A DNA stretch of 20,639 bases from a virus. The stretch lies in IMG/VR virus record IMGVR_UViG_3300023174_000746, positions 1 to 20,639 of that record; one strand, 5' to 3'. This document shows, one piece after another, positions 8,901-15,717 of this stretch (positions are counted from its first letter, which is position 1; each line of letters starts with the position of its first letter). The translations under genes and the position numbers were made by a program. The notes under the pieces were generated by a model. The model searched no databases, had not been told where the DNA came from, and worked only from the letters and a program-made list of their open reading frames with translations.

Positions 8901-11900
8901 TAATTGTTAAAGAATATGTTTGATCATAAGCAAATTTAATTTTGAATCCAAAATAAGGATCTGGTTCTGTGCTTGATAAAGTTGTAACAAACTCATATTC
9001 TTTTTTGTCGCTTAATTTGTATAACTTAACAACTTTATTATTTGACAAAGTTGTACAGCCAACAGCTAACCAGTTTTTATCTTCGCTGAATGCTAGATTA
9101 TTAGCAAAAGTTGTTAATCCGGACGGCATAAAAATTGTTTGACGTTTAGTCCATCCTGAATCATTAGAAAGTGATGTATAGATAATTACTTGTTGGGTTG
9201 TGTTTTGACCCATGCCCACAGCCATAATATCACCAGCATTATTAGTAGCCAAACTTCTACCAAATCTAGAAGTATTACCTAATAAAGGATCATATAGCTT
9301 GTGTCGTGTATAAACAGTATTATTTTGCCAAACTGCATATTTGTTGTTGATAGATTTGTTAATCCAAGCAAGTTCGCCTTTTTTAAGATGTTGTGGAACT
9401 ATTAGATCATCTACTGTGGCAAATCTTTGTGGTAAAATTTTAAAAACTTTAGTAGTGTTTATAGTTCCAGAATCAATATTTGACACCCAATTAATAAGTC
9501 TAATATTAATTTCAACTATCCTTCCATCTATTGCATTAATTTCAAAAAATGAGTTAACTTTATCGTAATCTGATTTTATACCAATTATTTGGCCTACTAC
9601 AAAATTTATATCATTGGCAAAAGATATGTATAAAGTATTGTTTGAATATGCCATGCTATTAATCGCATAGTCTGTTTCAGTAAACCGATATACGTTCCAA
9701 TCGTCATTGAAATTGTTTATTTTATCTTCGAACGCACACCAAATATAATCACCTGAAACAAAATTATCTATATCTTCTGTTAGTAAACTAGATCTTGAAT
9801 CAACAGCCAATTTAATCTGATCATATTTGACAAATCCTGGTGTACGTAAAAAAGGTCTATAGTTATTGTTAATTGGCCATAGATCATTTTTATACAGTTT
9901 GGGTTTTAGATATATGTCATTTTTAGTTTGTCTAATTACAAAATCTACCAACGTATTATCAACGGTGCTGACTAATTCAATTGCTTGAGGATTCACTTTA
10001 AACGCAGCTTCGTCTAATATAAATTCTACTTCATCAAAAGCGTCACTGGCTCCATATTGCCCTACTCTAATAGCCCATTCCTCAATGAAATCAATACTAT
10101 CTTCGTTAGCTGCACTTAACACATCAAATAATTTATTCAAAGAATTAACCGTACCTTTTTCCTGTATCATTCCTTGATAAAATTTAAATTCACTTACATC
10201 ATTTTTAATGATATTACTCAAGTACTGTCGTTTTTGATAGCCAATTAAATGTTGTGCTATTTTTTGTTGTCCAACATCAAAATTGTCGCTATCTAAATCG
10301 TAAAAATCTGTAAACTGTAAAGCCTTGTAATCCCAGTTAGGCAATAATCTACTAGTTGGTTTAGTGTCTTGCCTTATCCATTTATTTTTTTCAAATTCTT
10401 CCACACCTGGTAAAAAGGTGCTAGCCGAATAATAAAATTCTTTATATTTGACAATGTCTCCAAGATTATAATCCATCCAAGGTTGCCAATCGTTAATATA
10501 GGCCCTATCATAAATGAATCCCGGAGCATCAAGGCTACCATTCCAATTTAATGTTTTATAACCCGAAATTTTAATTCTTTCTTGTCTATAACCTGTTTCG
10601 GGGCTATAAATTACGTCATTAAATTGTGTGGAGTTATCGATTATTAATACATGTTCTTTTTGTATTAGATAGAAACTTGCTCCATATACGCCAATGTTTT
10701 CGTTTTTTGGACTTAAACTAAAAATATCATCATATCTAGAATAATTTAAAAGATTAGGTTCGTATTTTTGCCCATCTGCTGAAAATATTTCATAATCTCC
10801 AATATGTTCTCTAAGATCATCCACTGTGGTATAACTTAAATTTAAATCTAATCTTAAAGCCGCAGGGCTTAAACTGATTGCCGATGCTCCATCTTGATTT
10901 AAATTATCTAATTTTATGTATAAATTAGCATCAAAATAATTACTAGATGTATGATCTTGTTTTACCCTATAATAGTCCCCGTTATAAAGAATAACAGATC
11001 CCAATTTATAGGAAGTGTCAAAATCCCAATCTTGATATTTTTCTGATCCCGAACTCCAATTTTGAGTGGTCCAAAATAAAAATTCTTTAACACTGACATC
11101 CCAACTAGCTACTGCTTTTAAAGTTGGATTAAACTGATCAAAAGCAAATCCTTGATCTTTTAGATACTCCCCATGCCCTTGTAGAAAATCTACTACGTCT
11201 TGGATCGATTCTAAAGTAGTTCCGTAATTTAAAAGAATAGGAATTCTTTGCCATTTTTTTCTAACAATAGCATTAGCACCGCCAATGATAGGTAATGCTG
11301 CTAATTTTTGGAGTAGATCAAAATTAGGATTGTCACTGCTAGTATGCGAAGTTTTTACTCTATAATAACTACCGTTAATTTCTAAAATATTTCCAACTAC
11401 GTATTGTTGATTAGAATTCCAATTAATATAATTTTCACTAATTCCGCCTATATTAATTCCATGTCCTGACTGCGTCCAAACATAGTAGTAAAAATAAGGT
11501 TGAGTTTGACTATAACCTTTTATTTCATATCCTATACCAGTTTTAGTTAAAACTTTAGTTACTATAACACCACTATATAATATTTTTTTAATAGGACTAC
11601 TAGTGTTTAAAAATATTTTATAATTCTCATTAGGCACAAACACGCCTGATTTGGATGAACTACTTTTACTATCTAGTATTAAATTATATTTTTCCTTACT
11701 AGTAAATGCTGCTAATCTATGACTAATTTTATTATTAATAGTTGTTAAGTCATTTTTATATGTGTCTAATCCTGTAGAATTTGCACCTTGTAAATAATCA
11801 ACTACATAATTAATTAATCCTGCTGTTAATGTTCTTACACTATCCGAAACAGTATTTGGTACTAACAAATCCTTTAGTCTTAATCTCACACCTGTTTCTG

Positions 11901-14900
11901 AATAGATCAATTGGTTGTTTCTATTTTTAACTATCCTTGATCTATCTAGTAAACAACCTAATACTCGATTGGGCTGCATTAGAATCATGGTCATAATCAA
12001 ACTAAATGGATAATAACTACTACGACGCCATGCTGTTTCTACTGGGTTCTGGTCTCCGAATACATATGTATACGATGTATTACTGTTAAAAATGCCTTTT
12101 GCTAAATTAGCACGTAAAGGATTTATTAGTAGACCGTCTTCGCCTACAGGAATATTTTTAAGTGCAGGTCTAGCAAATTTAGGATTGCGTGTTACAGGTT
12201 TGCCTGGCTCTTTAATAATCCCTTCCGTTAGATCTTGCCAAAGAATTAAATTATCACTAGTATATGGTGCAGGGCCGTATACACTTTTCCACCATCTTGG
12301 CTGCGTACTAAAACCTAAACTTTCCCATGGTGTTAAGTGAATACGATCTGTATCGAAATACCATTTGTAAATTCCACGCCAATATCCTGGAACGTTATTT
12401 CCATCTATGCCAACTGCTTCCCTATAGTTATAAGTAAAAGGATTTGTTGAATCATATTTCAAAGGTCTAGTAAAATCTGTGTCAATTAGCCCAGCCCAAC
12501 GATAAAAATTAGGTGCAAGAATTTGATTAAATTCGTCTAAACTATAAATGGTAGATCTATTAGAGCCTGGAATAAAATCATATATGTCTAAAATTTGTGG
12601 ATCGTACTTAACTTTAATATTATTAAAAAATCGTTTTTCTAATTCTAATATTAAATCATCTCTATAATCATTATAGGCCAATATAACACTGCCATCATGT
12701 CCCTGTATAATGTTTTTTGGGTTAAGTAACGTGGTATCTAAATAAATTTTTGGTTCGAACTTTGGATATAATCCTAAGCTTGTAGGAGTAGAAGGAATAT
12801 AACAACCATCTGTTGACTCGTATTCGTAGACTGTTAATACATCATCTTCTTTTATATCTGTTAGTATTTCTAAAAATCCATCGACACCAAATATATAATC
12901 ACGCTCATGTAATAATTGACCATTATTCAAATAAACGTTAACTGATTTATTACTTAAAATTTCCAATGTAAATGGCGCAGCTAATGGATATTTTTTAACT
13001 CTGTAATCCTGTACTGTAAAATCAGTTTTTTTAGCTGCACCATAACCTAGCATGTCACTGAAATAGTAAGGAGCTTTTTTAGGTTTTCCTTGATTAATTT
13101 CAAATAAAATTAAGTCAACAGCTTCCTTGACCGATATGTCATTGTTTAAAAGAGTAGTATGATTTATAAAATTTCTTTTAAACACACCAAAATCATCTCT
13201 GGCTTTTTCTAAACCTTTTATTATGTTAGCGTCTTTATTGCATAAATGATATAAAGATAAATTTATACTTCCGCTATGTTGAATAAATTTAGTACCATGG
13301 CTACTAAGATTACCAATGTCCCGTAGATTACCAACTCCCGGATAAGTTCCTTCAAAGTTATCTAAATTATCTACTATAGAATCTACGTGATCAATGACCT
13401 CGCCTAAGGTAAAATCATTAATATTACTGTTTAACGGGTTATTTTGTAAATTGATAGGGAATTCATAATAACCGTTATCATTTTTAGATTGCTTAGAATA
13501 ACATTTTAATGTGACTACATCTGTTTGTGCCACATCTTGTGCCAATACTATTTTTTTATAAACAGCAGAATCTTCTAAATCAAATTGACTTTTATCAAGT
13601 CTTTTGCCATTTATATAAACTTTTACTAATAAATCATCGAGATCATCTTTATCATCATAAACATCTATAGAAAAATTGTTAACAAGATCCGAATCTTTAT
13701 AAATTCTCACAATAGGTTGAACATTTTTTACAGTATTTTTAGTCCACCCATTAATATATTCTGTGCTTAATTTGGAATACTTTTTAAGAAATTTATTATC
13801 TGTATTTTCAGTTATTACATCGGCTTGTTGTTTGTAACTAAAACTTTCCTGTAATAAATTGTAATTAAAAACAATATCTCCAACATTATTGATATTTTTA
13901 TAACTTAATGCAAAACCTAATTCACTATCTTTAACACCAGTTCCTACTTTATAAGAAAATATTTTATTTCCTGTAAAGGTAGTACCTATATATTTGTCAG
14001 CATCTGTTAAACTAACTTCTTCGTTATCAAATAAATCAAATAAAGGTGGCTGATTTTGCCCAGTTTTAATTTGACCTAGTACCCATTTAGTTCCATTAAA
14101 CCATAAATGTTTACTTTTATAATTAATGCCATTCTTAATTAAAATAATTTCTTCTAGCACTGGATTACTATCTGTTTCTTCAGCTAGATGAATTCTTCTT
14201 TGACCAACATCATTGGCATCATCGTGAATAACTGTAAATTCTACTTTAAAAATTTTATTACTTACTAAAGGATCTTTATCACCTGTAAACAATATACGAT
14301 GACCATTAAGTAATTGAACACCATCGATATTATATCCCAATGATCCTTCTATAATAGAAAACACATCATTAGTAAAGTCGTCGACTAGATCTACATCTTT
14401 TTTAGGGGCTATTCCAAAGTTATAAAGTTTAATATTTGCATTAAATTCTATAATAGGTCTTTTAGCTCGCTGGGCTTGATCAAATACTGCTTGTATACCT
14501 AAGCAATCTGCTGTTTTTTGTATGACATCTTGATGAACCCAACGATTATATCTAGACCAAGGATTACGATCAAAACTAGCTCTGTTAATTGTAATATAAT
14601 CCTTTTGCTCGGCTGAATATATAACATCATTATAAGGCAAATCGTCGAAGCCAGAAGTATCGAAATCTACATCATATTCTGTAGTATACGGTGCTACAAT
14701 TTCTAATTGTTTTTCTGGTACAAGTTGAATTTTATCCCCTACACCTTCTACATAAAAGTCGCCTTCACTATATGAACTAGGAGTAACACGACCTTTAAAA
14801 TTAATTTTCATACCATTGCTTAAAGATATTCCGTTAGGCAATGTGTAAGTTTTTGCGTTTATAATTTCATTTTCGACATCTATGGCTGTATTTTCTTTTA

Positions 14901-15717
14901 TATCAAATATTTTAATAATACCAAATGTATCTGCTGAATTTTCACTGGTATAATACAATACGTCCGGACTTTGCAATGGTACTGTAAAAGTTATTGATCC
15001 GTTTTCTACAGCATGGTTGTCAAGATCAGGATATCTAAATAATGTGCCTGTTTCACGTTGAGTTTTAATGCTAAATGGTTCTGTAGGAGTATCTATTTCG
15101 AATGTATAAGTTTGTCCACGATATAAAGTTAAAGATGGATTTCTTGTCAAACCGTCTGGGGTGAAAAGATATGCTCTATTATCCCCTTCGTCAGATAATG
15201 TTACTTTAAAAGTTCTGGTTATTTCTTGCTGTTGTCCATAAATTGTTACGGTCTTAGGCCCGAATGGTAACCAATAATAATGTAAAAAGTTAACTATCTT
15301 ATCCCAGTCGATATGCGGTTCCCAACTATAAAATTCTTGTTGATTAAGTCTTTGATGATTATTTGCAATGCCGCCTGCTACATTTACAGTATTAACATAA
15401 TCTAAATAATCTTTAAAAAATGTAACATTACCTAATGTATCCTCAACGACTAAACTTGGTTCTAGTTGATAATTTTGTCTATCTACCAATGGCTCTTTAA
15501 GGAAAACATCATTAGCTGTTACAGCTTTAGCATTTTGTCTCCCAATAAATCCATTAAGTCTTTTTACAGTTCCATTTTGAACAAGTTGATCTATAGTGCC
15601 GGCAATGAATTTTCTATTGCTATCGGTTCTATAAAATTTAGGCAGTAATGATTCAGTTTTTCTTTTTTGATTTCCATCAATAGGAGGTGCATTTTCTGTT
15701 TGATCTTCAGACATCAT
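2980..15717 (-). CDS. Giant mosaic virion structural protein, probable baseplate/tail periphery component (4245 aa)
   Basis: One uninterrupted 4245-codon frame, starting inside the gp6 stop (ATGA overlap) behind a strong AAGGAGG site. It is placed as T4 gp7 is, directly after gp6, but T4 gp7 is only about 1030 residues, so equivalence is positional inference. Recognisable blocks: a conserved N-terminus (about 20-160; LLPKFYRTDSNRKF, RLNGFIGR, HYYWLPFGP); a cupredoxin-like beta-sandwich (about 186-271; LYRGQTYTFEID); RWVHQDVIQKTA with KRPIIEFNANIKLYNFG (about 385-450); three W/Y-x-x-G-x-x-V-Y modules (about 1430, 1562 and 1742); a seven-blade FG-GAP-like propeller (about 2150-2520); GxGY repeat pairs (about 2916-2962 and 3288-3339); a helical YLDWIFKSSFVKALHNVG and EVKPYRTKIREFVS segment (about 3150-3235); and a C-terminal VNGERIEYF...LRRGTWGTG domain (about 4056-4102). 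There is no signal peptide or membrane segment. It probably assembles into the outer baseplate and may bind surface glycans. Confidence 0.85.
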   Translation of the reverse strand: MMSEDQTENAPPIDGNQKRKTESLLPKFYRTDSNRKFIAGTIDQLVQNGTVKRLNGFIGRQNAKAVTANDVFLKEPLVDRQNYQLEPSLVVEDTLGNVTFFKDYLDYVNTVNVAGGIANNHQRLNQQEFYSWEPHIDWDKIVNFLHYYWLPFGPKTVTIYGQQQEITRTFKVTLSDEGDNRAYLFTPDGLTRNPSLTLYRGQTYTFEIDTPTEPFSIKTQRETGTLFRYPDLDNHAVENGSITFTVPLQSPDVLYYTSENSADTFGIIKIFDIKENTAIDVENEIINAKTYTLPNGISLSNGMKINFKGRVTPSSYSEGDFYVEGVGDKIQLVPEKQLEIVAPYTTEYDVDFDTSGFDDLPYNDVIYSAEQKDYITINRASFDRNPWSRYNRWVHQDVIQKTADCLGIQAVFDQAQRAKRPIIEFNANIKLYNFGIAPKKDVDLVDDFTNDVFSIIEGSLGYNIDGVQLLNGHRILFTGDKDPLVSNKIFKVEFTVIHDDANDVGQRRIHLAEETDSNPVLEEIILIKNGINYKSKHLWFNGTKWVLGQIKTGQNQPPLFDLFDNEEVSLTDADKYIGTTFTGNKIFSYKVGTGVKDSELGFALSYKNINNVGDIVFNYNLLQESFSYKQQADVITENTDNKFLKKYSKLSTEYINGWTKNTVKNVQPIVRIYKDSDLVNNFSIDVYDDKDDLDDLLVKVYINGKRLDKSQFDLEDSAVYKKIVLAQDVAQTDVVTLKCYSKQSKNDNGYYEFPINLQNNPLNSNINDFTLGEVIDHVDSIVDNLDNFEGTYPGVGNLRDIGNLSSHGTKFIQHSGSINLSLYHLCNKDANIIKGLEKARDDFGVFKRNFINHTTLLNNDISVKEAVDLILFEINQGKPKKAPYYFSDMLGYGAAKKTDFTVQDYRVKKYPLAAPFTLEILSNKSVNVYLNNGQLLHERDYIFGVDGFLEILTDIKEDDVLTVYEYESTDGCYIPSTPTSLGLYPKFEPKIYLDTTLLNPKNIIQGHDGSVILAYNDYRDDLILELEKRFFNNIKVKYDPQILDIYDFIPGSNRSTIYSLDEFNQILAPNFYRWAGLIDTDFTRPLKYDSTNPFTYNYREAVGIDGNNVPGYWRGIYKWYFDTDRIHLTPWESLGFSTQPRWWKSVYGPAPYTSDNLILWQDLTEGIIKEPGKPVTRNPKFARPALKNIPVGEDGLLINPLRANLAKGIFNSNTSYTYVFGDQNPVETAWRRSSYYPFSLIMTMILMQPNRVLGCLLDRSRIVKNRNNQLIYSETGVRLRLKDLLVPNTVSDSVRTLTAGLINYVVDYLQGANSTGLDTYKNDLTTINNKISHRLAAFTSKEKYNLILDSKSSSSKSGVFVPNENYKIFLNTSSPIKKILYSGVIVTKVLTKTGIGYEIKGYSQTQPYFYYYVWTQSGHGINIGGISENYINWNSNQQYVVGNILEINGSYYRVKTSHTSSDNPNFDLLQKLAALPIIGGANAIVRKKWQRIPILLNYGTTLESIQDVVDFLQGHGEYLKDQGFAFDQFNPTLKAVASWDVSVKEFLFWTTQNWSSGSEKYQDWDFDTSYKLGSVILYNGDYYRVKQDHTSSNYFDANLYIKLDNLNQDGASAISLSPAALRLDLNLSYTTVDDLREHIGDYEIFSADGQKYEPNLLNYSRYDDIFSLSPKNENIGVYGASFYLIQKEHVLIIDNSTQFNDVIYSPETGYRQERIKISGYKTLNWNGSLDAPGFIYDRAYINDWQPWMDYNLGDIVKYKEFYYSASTFLPGVEEFEKNKWIRQDTKPTSRLLPNWDYKALQFTDFYDLDSDNFDVGQQKIAQHLIGYQKRQYLSNIIKNDVSEFKFYQGMIQEKGTVNSLNKLFDVLSAANEDSIDFIEEWAIRVGQYGASDAFDEVEFILDEAAFKVNPQAIELVSTVDNTLVDFVIRQTKNDIYLKPKLYKNDLWPINNNYRPFLRTPGFVKYDQIKLAVDSRSSLLTEDIDNFVSGDYIWCAFEDKINNFNDDWNVYRFTETDYAINSMAYSNNTLYISFANDINFVVGQIIGIKSDYDKVNSFFEINAIDGRIVEINIRLINWVSNIDSGTINTTKVFKILPQRFATVDDLIVPQHLKKGELAWINKSINNKYAVWQNNTVYTRHKLYDPLLGNTSRFGRSLATNNAGDIMAVGMGQNTTQQVIIYTSLSNDSGWTKRQTIFMPSGLTTFANNLAFSEDKNWLAVGCTTLSNNKVVKLYKLSDKKEYEFVTTLSSTEPDPYFGFKIKFAYDQTYSLTISSTNGLNISGIIYYYKLVEDSTNVWQCLDTITPNDVDCENQPFAYEFDIDQKAKTLAISISLTHGQHGKVLIFQRTGDQFDKDQSMVYQIENLNLTHFGKEISLSKNATYLAISSDQAVSIYKNYQLLQTLIDRNKVTDTNEIFGKYTKFVNNEKTLIIFNSLGDASKGHLVNYDDSTVIDSGRVDVYDIYDTKFIFSESLDVANDQAQAQQYGYVVDASDNSIVISAPLENSGTVYTHKRKADTYSWAIVQEETAKIDLSVFKKIFLYNKRTNELVTYLDIIDPTQGKISGIAEEQIKFKTYYDPATYSFRSAASEIEVIVDDGMAWVDAEVGTLWWDLRRAKFLDAHLSDIVYKNTVWNTLYNTASIDVYEWVSSKYTPSEWDKIADTEQGIAKGISGKSLYGDDVYSIKRKYDTVAKTFSSTYYYWVKNKSTVPTVIGRTNSAADIANIISNPKGAALKFIEFTNTNSFSLTNVKDVLTDRDIVLAIQYWNIPQHDINIHSQWKIISENEKTEIPKHIEKKWIDSLVGFDSNGKMVPDLTLAPKQRYGVESNPRQSMFVNRLEAVKQIIERINSEFKTIQIDNLDLTDLLKKDLPPTALSGVYDYVIDTESELRFINVNLFKKPVLSVKIENGTIISINVDVVGYGYKNSPPVSISGSGQSAEVKTTLTTNGGISSIKIINGGKGYDIGTTSLSLRPLSVLVRSDSTIFGNWAIYAYDPVGEIWSKVKIQEYDVTAFWNYIDWYGSYIDPVTGREHTYDQYSKIDHVVDGTYQLFTHDSKIGQTVKVNNVGNSGWMLLVKYSNVESIDYTQSYKVVGRQNGSIQISTNFYNFVKNKLGYDSGLYDSNKFDNAGTTELRIILNSLKDRILIDDRRILYLNLFFLSIKYALQEQPYLDWIFKSSFVKALHNVGKLKQKITYSNDNLEDFENYISEVKPYRTKIREFVSVYNNMENTQSMVTDFDLPSYISNGTIEAIATKINDDELYYYDNIVNEYPWSLWRDNIGFSIKDIVISNPGKGYTSRPLIKIIGNCTRPARARAFIAKNHVAKIEILDQGAGYLKAPEIIIEGHLSVGGTQAQAVAIIKNDLVRSNLIALKFDRYTKKTLDQILPLKQIDIFNGDDAKITFDLMYSPNTEYKKILVQFTIDERTIDVISENYTIIKTTSKEKDYTVYYGQITFLQPPATGTIITVTYEKDFYHHSALDRIKHYYDPESGMIGKDFAQLMSGIDYGGVSIVGINFAQPTAWDSDNNTWGDKGWDPIQNDNKIYDTLLQGGNIAYTSATGLTAEDIIVDGDRFVSPTTSPAPEEMLPGHLVDTLVIKVIDSNLSGSSDILCENYLTDGVNSEFKIGQYPNSKSAVIVKLDTIILQPDVDYIIDFDNSLVTLSQTPAANKYISIISLGFNGVDVLDNNYKIVENKTNEIITDYPWEEGISLLVLISGEVQNYSLFKINNKVGLRFTFDLNPGQIINYLIFGNSSRTTSIVSRETITYNEDISRYNLINPIGNLLPLEYNAIVKVGNEILNSVDSFYFILKDFVYEYDIPLGKSDINQYAVTDFKVYINDVQVFLANGYKLDLLNSKIIVQDNFYIENAKLLVTITKYTEYMIGTENRVNYIEFKNQFPNGTKIEIISMFNHDILDIQRTDYRVYHTVDRYQNSIYYVDAVRVNAGIFKLGRPIIDTNYAWVIKNKILLTPNIDYVLSEDKTEIIVNLLPLESDKFSILTFSNNIVRDNIAFMQFKDMLNRVHYRRISKNRTTILAENLQYFDKEIIVEDGTTLNNPLIESNIPGVIYVNGERIEYFIKNGNTLSQLRRGTWGTGIANVHVINEKVFDISGNEAIPYRDREEITVWPPEEYPDALLDSTHLIELPYIPKKDGIEVFVGGIRQRKDPYVLHRDEIHPESPEGDIEYPADFTVDNMTTNVRLENIPDVPGIRIQVVRKVLTPWNDPGKNLADSTNEVAYFLKTNPRKLDNG

